From: Algiphilus sp022763315
GTDB taxonomy: Bacteria > Pseudomonadota > Gammaproteobacteria > Nevskiales > Nevskiaceae
Assembly: GCF_965249985.1 (NCBI RefSeq)
Contig: NZ_OZ252280.1
Length of the DNA: 64,000 nt
Direction: 5' to 3' (one strand)
The notes beneath the pieces are model-generated. The model ran no database searches. It had not been told where the DNA came from and saw only the letters and a program-made list of their open reading frames with translations. Below, piece after piece: positions 9,036 through 17,213 of this stretch. A program made the translations under genes and the position numbers. Position 1 is the first letter of the stretch; every line of letters begins with the position of its first letter.

Positions 9036-9803
9036 ATGCAGATTGCCAATCACAGCTTTCTCGTTACCGGCGGGGCCTCCGGCCTCGGCGCGGCCAGCGT
9101 GCGTCGACTCGCCAGCGCGGGCGGCAATGTCATCATCGCCGATCTGAACGAGGAAGCCGGCGAAGCCCTGGCCAGTGAACTGGGCGAGCGCGCCCACTTC
9201 GTGCGCTGCAATGTCACCGACCCCGGCGAGGTGCAGAGCGCCATCGATCTCGCCGGCAAGGCCTTCGGCGGTCTGCACGGCGTCGTGCAGTGCGCCGGTA
9301 TCGGCTATGCGGAAAAGGCCGTGCACAAGGAAGGGCCGCATGATCTGGACCGCTTCACCAAGGTTATCCAGGTCAATCTCATCGGCACCTTCAATGTGCT
9401 GCGTCTGGCTGCGGCCGTTATGTCGGAGCAGACCCCGAACGAGGGCGGCGAGCGCGGTGTCATCGTCAATACCGCCTCGGTAGCGGCCTTCGACGGGCAG
9501 ATCGGCCAGTGCGCCTATTCTGCCTCCAAGGCGGGCGTGGCCGGCATGACGCTACCTGCCGCACGGGATCTGTCGCGCAGCGGCATCCGTGTCGTCACGA
9601 TCGCGCCCGGCCTCTTCGAAACGCCAATGCTGCTGGCGCTGCCGGAAGAGGCACAGCAATCGCTGGGCGCCTCCGTACCCTTCCCCTCGCGACTGGGCAA
9701 GCCCGCCGAGTACGCCGATCTGGCCGCCCACATCGTGGAGAACGCGATGCTCAACGGCGAGACCATCCGACTCGACGGCGCTCTGCGCATGGCGCCGAAA
9801 TAG
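9036..9803 (+). CDS. SDR oxidoreductase, 3-hydroxyacyl-CoA dehydrogenase type
   Basis: A 255-residue classical short-chain dehydrogenase. The NAD(P) glycine motif is TGGASGLG (11–18), a D at the end of strand 2 (IIADLN) predicts NAD preference, NxAG appears as CAGIG, and the catalytic Ser/Tyr/Lys are in NTASVAAF and AYSASKAG. Overall pattern and length match the HSD17B10/FadB2-like group of 3-hydroxyacyl-CoA dehydrogenases (FETPMLLALPEE...), used in beta-oxidation of fatty, branched or steroid side chains. The substrate is inferred from similarity only. Confidence 0.9.
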   Translation: MQIANHSFLVTGGASGLGAASVRRLASAGGNVIIADLNEEAGEALASELGERAHFVRCNVTDPGEVQSAIDLAGKAFGGLHGVVQCAGIGYAEKAVHKEGPHDLDRFTKVIQVNLIGTFNVLRLAAAVMSEQTPNEGGERGVIVNTASVAAFDGQIGQCAYSASKAGVAGMTLPAARDLSRSGIRVVTIAPGLFETPMLLALPEEAQQSLGASVPFPSRLGKPAEYADLAAHIVENAMLNGETIRLDGALRMAPK

Positions 9804-9818
9804 CACGTCCCCGAGCTG

Positions 9819-9850
9819 CGCGCGGCGGCCGTGGCTAGAGCCGCCGCGCG
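9819..9850 (+). terminator. Strong hairpin after the SDR gene
   Basis: An 11-bp perfect inverted repeat (CGCGCGGCGGC / GCCGCCGCGCG) with a 10-base loop lies 16 bases after the SDR stop and is followed by GTTCCC. The T-run is poor, so intrinsic termination is only probable; it may instead be an mRNA-end stabiliser or a Rho-assisted terminator. Confidence 0.5.
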
Positions 9851-9976
9851 TTCCCTCGTCGGCACCGGACCACGCCCTGATCGCGGCCTTCCTATGGCAG
9901 CCGCATCCGTCGCGGTACCGATACCGATCGTCGTCCCATGCACCGGTCTGCGCCCCTGCCGGGACACACTCCGGCC

Positions 9977-10834
9977 ATGGACGCTTCCGCCGCAGCACAT
10001 ACCACCTATAACGAACCGGCTGCCATTGCCGAAGCCCTGCGCGGACATGTGGCTTCTGGCCATGTGGTCCTGCCGACCCTTCCCGACCTGGCGCTGCAGA
10101 TCAACGATCTGACCCAGAGCGACAAGGCCACGGCCGCCAACGTCAGCACTGCCATCGCGCGTGATCCGGCCATTGCGGCGCGGATCATTCAGTCCGCGAA
10201 CAGCGCCTACAGCGCCAGCCGCAATCGCGCGCAGAGCGTCCAGGCTGCGGTGACCCGCCTTGGGCTGCAGTACACGCGCAGCCTGGTCAACCGTATCTCC
10301 CTCGAACAGATGTTCCTGGCCAGCAGCCCGCTGCTGCAACGCATCGCACGCGATACCTGGACGCGCAGCCTGGGGGTGGCGGCGCTCAGCGAAGCCATCG
10401 CGCGCGAGCGGACCGACCTCCCCGCCGACACGGCCATGCTCGCCGGCCTGCTGCACCGCATCGGCTCGCTCCCGCTGATCCGCATCGCCGATGAGAACCT
10501 GCACCTTGTGGAAAACGAGTCGGCCTTCACCGTAGCGGTCGAGCAGTTGCACCCTAGCGTGGGCCAGATGCTGCTCAAGCGCTGGCAGTTTCCGCCGCTG
10601 TTCCACGACATCCCGGTGGCCGCCTCGCACGCGCAGCGCTTTCATGCCGGAGCCGCGGACCTCCCCGATGTGGTGGTGGCTGCGAAATACGGCTGGTCCA
10701 TCGACCGGGATGCCGAGGTCGAACCCAGCCTGTCCGCGCTGGATCGACTTGGCCTGATGGCCGGAGTCAACTTCCTCGAACGCAATGAACTGAGCGATGC
10801 CTTCGAGCGTGCATCGCAACGTCTGGGCCTTTAG
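9977..10834 (+). CDS. HDOD domain signalling protein
   Basis: A 285-residue protein dominated by one HDOD domain (LPTLPDLALQINDL, RDPAIAARIIQSANSAYSA, then a degenerate HD-like core). HDOD proteins are non-catalytic relatives of HD-GYP phosphodiesterases that act in signalling and often influence motility or pili. The retained LHRIGSLPL segment lacks the HD metal-ligand pair. The start is uncertain: ATG at 9938 would add 13 residues, and neither start has a clear ribosome site. Its TAG overlaps the TAA of the converging thioesterase gene. Confidence 0.82.
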   Translation: MDASAAAHTTYNEPAAIAEALRGHVASGHVVLPTLPDLALQINDLTQSDKATAANVSTAIARDPAIAARIIQSANSAYSASRNRAQSVQAAVTRLGLQYTRSLVNRISLEQMFLASSPLLQRIARDTWTRSLGVAALSEAIARERTDLPADTAMLAGLLHRIGSLPLIRIADENLHLVENESAFTVAVEQLHPSVGQMLLKRWQFPPLFHDIPVAASHAQRFHAGAADLPDVVVAAKYGWSIDRDAEVEPSLSALDRLGLMAGVNFLERNELSDAFERASQRLGL

Positions 10835-11244
10835 GCGGTCACAGCCACCAGGCTCTTGGTGATACGCGCGCTGGCGATGATGCGGTCATCGCTCATCACT
10901 TCGGCATCGATGAAGACCACGCGTCGGCCCATGCGCACCACGCGCGAGCGGATGCGGCCGCTGGCGCCCGCGCCCATCGCCCCCATGACCGAGACGTGCA
11001 AGTCGTGGGTCACGGCTTCGGTCTGATCGTCCAGCACGCTGAGCAGGCCCGCATAGGCGCAGACATCGCACAGGGTATAAAGCACGCCGCCATGCAGCAT
11101 GCCCGCCGGGTTGAGCTGGTTCTGCTGGACCTCGAAGCGCAGATCGCCGCGCCCCTCTTCGCTGTTGATCTCAGTCATGCCGAGCTGCTGATGCAGCGGC
11201 AGGGTGCGCACCAGTTCCAAGCGCTCCTGGCCACGCGGGCTCAT
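10831..11244 (-). CDS. PaaI-type hotdog thioesterase
   Basis: A 137-residue single hotdog-fold thioesterase. The PaaI/4HBT signature is NQLNPAGMLHGGVLYTLCDVCAYAGLLS, with the catalytic HGG and an Asp on the following helix. Likely hydrolyses an acyl- or aryl-CoA in the cytoplasm. The ATG at 11244 overlaps the amidase stop by four bases, which argues strongly for this start over upstream ones. The distal gene of a compact minus-strand set. The stop overlaps the HDOD gene stop in a four-base TTAG. Confidence 0.88.
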   Translation of the reverse strand: MSPRGQERLELVRTLPLHQQLGMTEINSEEGRGDLRFEVQQNQLNPAGMLHGGVLYTLCDVCAYAGLLSVLDDQTEAVTHDLHVSVMGAMGAGASGRIRSRVVRMGRRVVFIDAEVMSDDRIIASARITKSLVAVTA

Positions 11245-12731
11245 AGCGCTCTCCCATTGCGGACGGTCCACGGTGGCACCCAACCGCCGAAGCCTTGCTC
11301 CAATCCTTCGGCGACCGCGACGCAGACATGATCGCGGCCAGGTGCGGCAATCACCTGCGTCCCCAGCGGCAGACCGCGCGCATTCAGCCCCAGAGGCACT
11401 GCCGTGGAGGGAAAACCGAGCACGTTGAACAGCCCGCAATAGGCGAAGTGGAAGACACGCAGCATCGGCACATTGTGGCGTGGTGCCGGACTGCTATAAG
11501 GCGGATACAGCAGGACCCCGTCCCCGATGGCGTCGAGCAGTTCCTGACGCAGGGATTCCGCCATGCGCAGGAAGCGACGCCGCGGCATGGGCAGCTTCTC
11601 GGCGCCGGCTAGCGCCAGCGCAGGCAGGGTGTGCGGACTGCGTCGAATGCTCCACTTGAACAACTCCCGACCGACGGCAATCGGCGTCCCCTCGCCCAAC
11701 TGGGCGGCGAAAGCCTCCGGCCCTGCCTCCTGCATAAGGGTGGACCAGATCTCGAAGGCATGACGGAGCGATACCGGCCGGATCTGGCGTAGACCGCTGC
11801 CCTGCTGACCAAGCCATTGCGCTGCATCTGCCTGCGCGTGGCGCAAATCGCGCTGCACGCGATGGCGGCCATCGTCAACGATGCTGACCACGGGCAGCGC
11901 GCTGAGATCGACAGTGGCTGGATCACCAGTCAGGCGGCCGTGACACTCGGGGTCTCTGCCGTCGGCCCCAGCCAGAATGCGCATGAGCGGCCAGAGATCG
12001 CCCGCTCGGCGACTGATCGGGCCGGTGACGCAGTTGCGATTCATGGCGCCCTGCGGCTCCGGCATCTGCCCGCTATTTGGGACAATGCCGGGCGTCGGCT
12101 TGTGCCCGAAGACGCCATTGAAGAAGGCGGGAAAGCGAATCGAGCCACCGACATCCGCGCCGAGCCCGAAAGGCGCGCCTCCGGCCCCGACGATGGCGCC
12201 CTCGCCCCCGGAACTGCCACCGACGATACGACGCGGATCGTAGGGATTGTTGGTGCGGCCGTAGAGCCGGTTGTGCGTTTCCATCCACATGCACAGCTCA
12301 GGCACATTGGTTGTGCACAACGGGATGGCGCCGGCGGCGCGCAGCCGGGCGACGGTGGGCGCGTCCTGCTCGGCGATGCGCCGAGCCCGCTGCACCAGAC
12401 CACTGGTCTGAGGCAATCCGGCAAACGCGAAATTTTCCTTGAGGGTGCAGGGCACGCCCAGCAATGGGGGCAGCACGGTATCGGGATCGGCCGCGGCGCG
12501 GCGCGCATCGGCGGCATCGGCTTCTGCCCGCGCTGCGTCGAAGCGCGCCACCACCACGGCATTCAAGCGCGGATTCACTGCCTCAATGCGCGCGATATGA
12601 AGATCGACCAGGCGCCGCGCCGTGACCCGGCCCTGGCGCAAGGCCTCGGCCATCTCCGTTGCGCTGCTGCGCAACCACGGCGAATCGGTGGCCGCCGCAG
12701 CGCCGGAGGAAGGGTCAGAGGGTTGCGCCAT
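11241..12731 (-). CDS. Amidase (amidase-signature family, FAAH-like)
   Basis: A 496-residue amidase-signature hydrolase. The Ser-cisSer-Lys triad reads as Lys98 (GVPCTLKEN), Ser173 (IVGGSSGGEGA) and Ser197 (GADVGGSIRFPAFF). The spacings of 75 and 24 residues equal those of fatty-acid amide hydrolase (142/217/241). A poorly conserved C-terminal region (about 250–400) probably holds the acyl pocket. Preference for long-chain amides is inference. It overlaps the preceding membrane-protein gene by 17 bases and the thioesterase gene by 4. Confidence 0.92.
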   Translation of the reverse strand: MAQPSDPSSGAAAATDSPWLRSSATEMAEALRQGRVTARRLVDLHIARIEAVNPRLNAVVVARFDAARAEADAADARRAAADPDTVLPPLLGVPCTLKENFAFAGLPQTSGLVQRARRIAEQDAPTVARLRAAGAIPLCTTNVPELCMWMETHNRLYGRTNNPYDPRRIVGGSSGGEGAIVGAGGAPFGLGADVGGSIRFPAFFNGVFGHKPTPGIVPNSGQMPEPQGAMNRNCVTGPISRRAGDLWPLMRILAGADGRDPECHGRLTGDPATVDLSALPVVSIVDDGRHRVQRDLRHAQADAAQWLGQQGSGLRQIRPVSLRHAFEIWSTLMQEAGPEAFAAQLGEGTPIAVGRELFKWSIRRSPHTLPALALAGAEKLPMPRRRFLRMAESLRQELLDAIGDGVLLYPPYSSPAPRHNVPMLRVFHFAYCGLFNVLGFPSTAVPLGLNARGLPLGTQVIAAPGRDHVCVAVAEGLEQGFGGWVPPWTVRNGRAL

Positions 12732-13380
12732 ATTCGATCAGGAAATAGCTGGTGATGAGCATGCCGGTGTAGAGCACACTGGTGGCGAGCGCCACCAGCA
12801 GCTGAGGTACCAAGCCGCGCCCTCGGGTGGCTTCAAAACCCCACCAGGCGGCCAACCCCAGCGCCGCCTCCGGAGGCAGCACATAGAGCGCCACACCCCA
12901 GATGCTGTGCTCCACGCCGACGGCGTGCCAGAGCGCGAGCGGATGCGCGTACCACTCGGAGGAGGCAAACAGCAGCAGCGCGAGCAACACAGCGATGACG
13001 GCACGCAGCGCGGGCAGGCGCGCCTGACGGGCGAGGGCCACGGTGACAAAGAGCGGAATCGACCACATGCCGGCCATGTACACCGGCACCGCGCCGACGC
13101 GCGGGATGCCGTGGTCATGGAAAACCAGGCTCCCCACCCATTCCGCCAGGATCCAGTCCGGCACCACCTGCGCCATCGACAAAGGCAGCAGGTAGAGCCA
13201 GAGGCGAAGCCACTCGCGATCGCCGCGCCCGACCGCCCAGGCCAGGCTGGCGACGTGGTAGCCGAGCACCGCGGCTAGCAGCACCCAGCCATAGACGGCG
13301 TCAGGTGCCAGCAGGACCGCGCCGAAGGCGAGCAGCGCAAACAGCGCATGAAAGACGAGGATGCTGCGCAGACGGATCAT
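12715..13380 (-). CDS. Unidentified multi-pass membrane protein
   Basis: A 221-residue hydrophobic protein with about seven predicted membrane segments (from SILVFHALFALLAFGAVLLA to the C-terminal VLYTGMLITSYFLI). Polar or potentially functional residues sit in loops: DHGIPRVGAVPVYMAGMW, SEWYAHPLALWHA, GVEHSIWGVALY. I do not recognise the family with confidence. Its place between a hydrolase and an amidase, with overlaps of 4 and 17 bases, indicates one operon; a transport or membrane-oxidoreductase role would fit but is not shown. Confidence 0.75.
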   Translation of the reverse strand: MIRLRSILVFHALFALLAFGAVLLAPDAVYGWVLLAAVLGYHVASLAWAVGRGDREWLRLWLYLLPLSMAQVVPDWILAEWVGSLVFHDHGIPRVGAVPVYMAGMWSIPLFVTVALARQARLPALRAVIAVLLALLLFASSEWYAHPLALWHAVGVEHSIWGVALYVLPPEAALGLAAWWGFEATRGRGLVPQLLVALATSVLYTGMLITSYFLIEYGATL

Positions 13381-14273
13381 GCGCGCGCTCCACCCGCCAG
13401 AAAGGGCGGCCAGTCGCGGAGCGCGTCCAGCACCTGCTCGGGGGCCTCCACCTGCGGGTAGTGCCCGATGCCGGGCAGCTCCATCACATCCGGCTGCGCC
13501 ACCAATGCGCGATAGCGCTCGACCATGTGTGCGCCGGATACCGGGTCATCCAGGCCATCGATCACGCGAATGGGGATCGGTGATTCCTGCAGCGCGCCCA
13601 CCCAGCGCGCGCGCTGGCTGCGGCGCTCAGCCATGTAATGAATCAGGCGCGCCATGGCGGCCTTGCCGCCATCGCGCGAAGCCAGTGCCCAGAAGGCGTC
13701 CAGGTCGGTCTGACTGGGCTGCGTCTTGGCGCCGAAGACCGCGCACAGGCTGCGTGCAAAGCTGGCCTTGCCCATGGCAACGGCGAGCCAGGGTCCCACC
13801 GGCGAAGCCAGCAGCTTCTGCACCAGACGGGCCCGGTGGGTCTCGGGGAAGAGCCCCCCGTTCAGCAAGGCGATGGCCCGCGGCCGGACAACGGCGCTGC
13901 CATCGATCAACCGCGCCAACCACTCCTGCGCCACGGTATCGCCGTAATCGTGCGCGAGCACGGTGGTTTCCGTGATGCCCAGCGAGGACAGCAGATGCTC
14001 GTGCAGATCGCATTGCTCCTGAATGGTATAGCGGTGGCCGCGTGGCTTGTCGCTGAAGCCAAAGCCGAGCATGTCCGGCGCGATCACCACGTCGAAGGTC
14101 TCGATCAACGCCGGCCATAGCCGGTGCCAGTCCCAGGAAGCCGTGGGAAAGCCGTGGATGCAGACCAGGACACGCGCGCCAGGGGTCAGGCGACCGTGCT
14201 GACGATAGAAGATGCGATGGCCGCCAAAGTCGATGACCGTGCCGGCGGCCCGCCATTCGGAGAGTGCCGTCAT
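13377..14273 (-). CDS. MEST-like alpha/beta hydrolase
   Basis: A 298-residue alpha/beta hydrolase. The oxyanion-hole HGFP is at 40–43, and the nucleophile elbow is AHDYGDTVAQEW with Asp109 where esterases have Ser. The acid residue is in IDGLDDP and the His in GIGHYPQ. This Asp elbow and the DYGDxVAQE run match the MEST/PEG1 group, related to haloalkane dehalogenases and epoxide hydrolases, whose natural substrate is unclear. The ATG at 14273 is chosen because sequence before it is not conserved-looking. The gene overlaps the next by four bases (ATGA). Confidence 0.87.
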   Translation of the reverse strand: MTALSEWRAAGTVIDFGGHRIFYRQHGRLTPGARVLVCIHGFPTASWDWHRLWPALIETFDVVIAPDMLGFGFSDKPRGHRYTIQEQCDLHEHLLSSLGITETTVLAHDYGDTVAQEWLARLIDGSAVVRPRAIALLNGGLFPETHRARLVQKLLASPVGPWLAVAMGKASFARSLCAVFGAKTQPSQTDLDAFWALASRDGGKAAMARLIHYMAERRSQRARWVGALQESPIPIRVIDGLDDPVSGAHMVERYRALVAQPDVMELPGIGHYPQVEAPEQVLDALRDWPPFLAGGARA

Positions 14274-14343
14274 GCAATCCGCCTGTGGAATGAAGGGGCA
14301 ATGTACCGAATGCCGCCCACTGCGTCTGCCGTAGGGCGCCACA

Positions 14344-14913
14344 TCAGCCCAGCCACAGCGTCAGCAGACCCAGCACCGCGAATAAGGCCGCGCTCAAGCG
14401 GTGCAGCAGGCGCACCGGAAGGCGCGCCGCGTAGTGGTGCCCCAGCCAGATCACGGGCACGTTGACCAGCGTCATGCCCAGGGCGCTGCCGCCAATGACG
14501 GCCAGCGAAGCATCCTCGAAGCGTGCCGCCAAGCCCACCGTGGCGAGCTGCGTCTTGTCGCCGAGTTCCGCCATGAAGAACAGCACCAGCGTGGCGAGCA
14601 GAGCGCTGCGCGCCAGCCCAGGCGTCTCGGGCGAGGCCTCGGTGCCCTCTGCCTCGGGCCACAGCATCCATACGGCCATGGCAAAGAAGCCTGTAGCGAT
14701 GACAATTCGCAGCACGTCGTCGGCCACGTGGCTCGCCAACCACACGCCAAAGACCCCGGCGAGAGCATGACTGGCCAGTGCCGCCAGCGCGATACCGCCG
14801 GCGACGGCCAATCGCCGCCGAAAGCGCGCCGCAAGGGCCAGCGCGATCAGCTGCGACTTGTCTCCGATTTCGGCAAGCGCGATCAGCACTGCGGAGAGTG
14901 CGAAGGCTTCCAT
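14344..14913 (-). CDS. TMEM165/GDT1 (UPF0016) cation transporter
   Basis: A 189-residue membrane protein of two homologous halves, each carrying the E-x-G-D-K-[ST] signature: EIGDKSQL (15–22) in the first and ELGDKTQL in the second. The family exports Mn2+ or Ca2+ (MneA in Vibrio). Six to seven membrane segments are expected. No yybP-ykoY (Mn) riboswitch is visible in the 54 bases upstream; instead a stable hairpin separates it from prpC. Confidence 0.92.
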   Translation of the reverse strand: MEAFALSAVLIALAEIGDKSQLIALALAARFRRRLAVAGGIALAALASHALAGVFGVWLASHVADDVLRIVIATGFFAMAVWMLWPEAEGTEASPETPGLARSALLATLVLFFMAELGDKTQLATVGLAARFEDASLAVIGGSALGMTLVNVPVIWLGHHYAARLPVRLLHRLSAALFAVLGLLTLWLG

Positions 14914-14925
14914 AAGGTTCCGATA

Positions 14926-14952
14926 CGGCCCGCCACCTTCGGCGGCGGGCCG
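14926..14952 (-). terminator. Hairpin after prpC
   Basis: A 27-base inverted repeat with a 9-bp GC stem, one C/A mismatch, two more pairs and a 3-base loop lies 15 bases beyond the prpC stop and just before the GDT1 gene. On the minus strand no T-run follows, so termination is likely partial; it could separate prpBC expression from the genes downstream. Confidence 0.45.
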
Positions 14953-14967
14953 GCATCGCGGGGCGGA

Positions 14968-16125
14968 TTACTTGCGCTTCTTGATCGGAACGAACTTGCG
15001 ATCTTCCGGGCCGGTGTAGTTGGCCGAAGGACGGATGATCTTGCCGTCGAGGCGCTGCTCAACGATATGGGCGCTCCAGCCGGCAGTGCGCGCGATGACG
15101 AAGAGCGGCGTGAACATGGCGGTGGGCACGCCCATCATGTAGTAGCTCACTGCGCTGAACCAGTCGAGGTTCGGGAACATCTTCTTGATGTCCCACATCA
15201 CCGACTCGATGCGCTCGGCGATGTCGTACATCTTCTTATTGCCCTGCTCCTCGGACAGCTTGCGCGCGATCTCCTTGATCACCTTGTTGCGCGGGTCGGC
15301 CACGGTGTAGACCGGGTGGCCAAAGCCGATGATGACTTCCTTGTTCTCGACCCGCTTGCGGATATCGGCTTCGGCCTCGTCGGCGTTGTCGTACCGCTGC
15401 TGGATATCGAAAGCGACTTCGTTGGCGCCGCCGTGCTTGGGACCGCGCAGCGCACCGATGCCGCCGCAGATGGCGGAGTGGAAGTCGGCCGCGGTCCCCG
15501 TCACGACGCGCGTGGTGAAGGTGGAGGCGTTGAACTCGTGCTCGGCGTAGAGAATGAGGCTGGTGTGCATCGCACGCTCCCAGGCCTCGCTCGGCGGCTC
15601 GCCGTGCAGCAGGTGCAGGAAGTGTCCGCCGATGGAATCGTCGTCGGTCTCGGTGTCGATGCGCTTGCTGTTGTGGCTGAAGTGGTACCAGTACAGCAGC
15701 ATGGAACCGAGACTGGCCAGCAGGCGGTCGGCGATGTCGCGCGCGCCGGCGGTGTTGTGGTCGTCCTTCTCGGGCAGGGCGCAGCCGAGGGCGGACACGC
15801 CGGTGCGCATCACATCCATCGGATGCGAAGAGGCCGGCAAGGCTTCGAGCACGTCGGTGACCGCCACCGGCAGACCGCGCAGACGACGCAGCTTGACCTT
15901 ATACGCGGACAGCTCGGCCTCGGTGGGCAGCTTGCCGTGAATCAGCAGATAGGCGATCTCTTCGAACTCGCAGTATTCGGCGAGATCCAGAATGTCGTAG
16001 CCGCGGTAGTGCAGATCATTGCCGCTGCGGCCCACCGTACACAGCGCGGTATTGCCCGCGGTGACGCCGGACAATGCGACGGACTTCTTCGGTTTGGGGC
16101 CGGTCTTGTTTTCGGTATCGCTCAT
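14968..16125 (-). CDS. prpC: 2-methylcitrate synthase
   Basis: A 385-residue citrate-synthase-fold enzyme condensing propionyl-CoA with oxaloacetate. The short length (no N-terminal regulatory domain), the active-site run GPKHGGANE, IGFGHPVY and the terminal KRK fit PrpC rather than GltA. The start at 16125 is supported by AGGAG about ten bases upstream; earlier in-frame codons are low-complexity Thr/Ser. It lies 43 bases after prpB. No prpD or acnD follows. Confidence 0.93.
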   Translation of the reverse strand: MSDTENKTGPKPKKSVALSGVTAGNTALCTVGRSGNDLHYRGYDILDLAEYCEFEEIAYLLIHGKLPTEAELSAYKVKLRRLRGLPVAVTDVLEALPASSHPMDVMRTGVSALGCALPEKDDHNTAGARDIADRLLASLGSMLLYWYHFSHNSKRIDTETDDDSIGGHFLHLLHGEPPSEAWERAMHTSLILYAEHEFNASTFTTRVVTGTAADFHSAICGGIGALRGPKHGGANEVAFDIQQRYDNADEAEADIRKRVENKEVIIGFGHPVYTVADPRNKVIKEIARKLSEEQGNKKMYDIAERIESVMWDIKKMFPNLDWFSAVSYYMMGVPTAMFTPLFVIARTAGWSAHIVEQRLDGKIIRPSANYTGPEDRKFVPIKKRK

Positions 16126-16168
16126 GGGTGTATCTCCTGCAATGGCTGAAGGGACGGCGGCTGCCGCC

Positions 16169-17047
16169 TCACTGCTTGGAAAAAAGGGCGTCGAGCTTGT
16201 CCTCGTAGTCGTGGTAGCCGATCGAGTCGTAGAGTTCTGCACGGGTTTGCATCTGGTCGACGACCTGCTTCTGCGTGCCATCCCGGCGCACCGCTTCGTA
16301 GACCGTCTGCGCCGCCTTGTTCATGGCGCGGAAGGCCGATAGCGGATAGAGCACCAGGCTGACATTGGCCGAAGCCAGCTCGTCGACGGTGAACAACGGC
16401 GTGCTGCCGAATTCGGTGATGTTGGCCAGCACGGGCACCCCGACCGCATCGCTGAAGCGCTTGTACATGTCCAGCTCGGTCATCGCTTCCGGGAAGATCA
16501 TGTCGGCACCGGCCTCGACGCAGGCCGCAGCGCGATCGATGGCCGCATCCAGCCCTTCCACCGCCAGCGCGTCGGTACGCGCCATGATTACGAAGTCCGG
16601 ATCGGTGCGCGCATCCGCGGCCGCCTTCACCCGGTCCACCATTTCCTGCTTGGAGACGATTTCCTTGCCGGGACGATGGCCGCAGCGCTTGGCGCCGACC
16701 TGATCCTCGATATGCATGGCCGCGGCACCGGCTTTGATCATCGCCCGCGTGGTACGCGCCACGTTGAAGAAGCTGGCGCCGAAGCCCGTGTCCACATCCA
16801 CCAAGAGCGGCGTGTCGCAGACATCGGTGATGCGGCGGACGTCGACCAGCACGTCCTCAAGGCCGGTGATGCCCAGGTCCGGCAGGCCGAGGCTGCCCGC
16901 CGCCACCCCACCGCCAGAGAGATAGATGGCCCGAAAGCCGGCCCGGGTGGCCAGCAGGGCGTGATTGGCGTTGATCGCGCCAATGACCTGCAGCGGCGAT
17001 TCTTGCTCGAGCGCGGCGCGGAAGCGCGCACCTGCGGATTGCATCAT
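16169..17047 (-). CDS. prpB: 2-methylisocitrate lyase
   Basis: A 292-residue ICL/PEPM-superfamily enzyme cleaving 2-methylisocitrate to pyruvate and succinate, the last step of the methylcitrate cycle. The diagnostic KRCGHR has the catalytic Cys at 122; the metal-binding VDVDTGFG and IEDQ are present. First gene of the prpB-prpC pair and possibly of the minus-strand run down to 10.8 kb. No PrpR regulator is adjacent. The start MMQSAG could be either of two tandem ATGs. Confidence 0.96.
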   Translation of the reverse strand: MMQSAGARFRAALEQESPLQVIGAINANHALLATRAGFRAIYLSGGGVAAGSLGLPDLGITGLEDVLVDVRRITDVCDTPLLVDVDTGFGASFFNVARTTRAMIKAGAAAMHIEDQVGAKRCGHRPGKEIVSKQEMVDRVKAAADARTDPDFVIMARTDALAVEGLDAAIDRAAACVEAGADMIFPEAMTELDMYKRFSDAVGVPVLANITEFGSTPLFTVDELASANVSLVLYPLSAFRAMNKAAQTVYEAVRRDGTQKQVVDQMQTRAELYDSIGYHDYEDKLDALFSKQ

Positions 17048-17213
17048 GGGATTCTCCCTGCGGCGACCCGCAGCGACGCTTGGCGCTGGACGGGCCGATG
17101 ATTCGAAGCCGGCAGTCTAAACAATTCGGCCCCGCGGACGTACTACACAAAGGGTAGGTCCGGCTGGGATAAGCTGGCGGGCCAGCCCGCAGCGGCTCTG
17201 CCAGGAGACCCCC
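17048..17213. promoter_or_regulatory. prpB / esterase divergent intergenic region
   Basis: A 166-base divergent region that should contain both promoters. An AT-richer patch (TAAACAATTC, near 17118) and GTACTACACAAAGGG (near 17140) stand out against the GC-rich surroundings. I could not assign clear -35/-10 pairs or a known operator. An AGGAGA ribosome site for the esterase gene is present near 17202. Confidence 0.35.

Noticed and set aside
14914..14967. yybP-ykoY manganese riboswitch before the GDT1 gene
   Set aside because: Only 54 bases are available and they form a simple GC hairpin, too short for that riboswitch.
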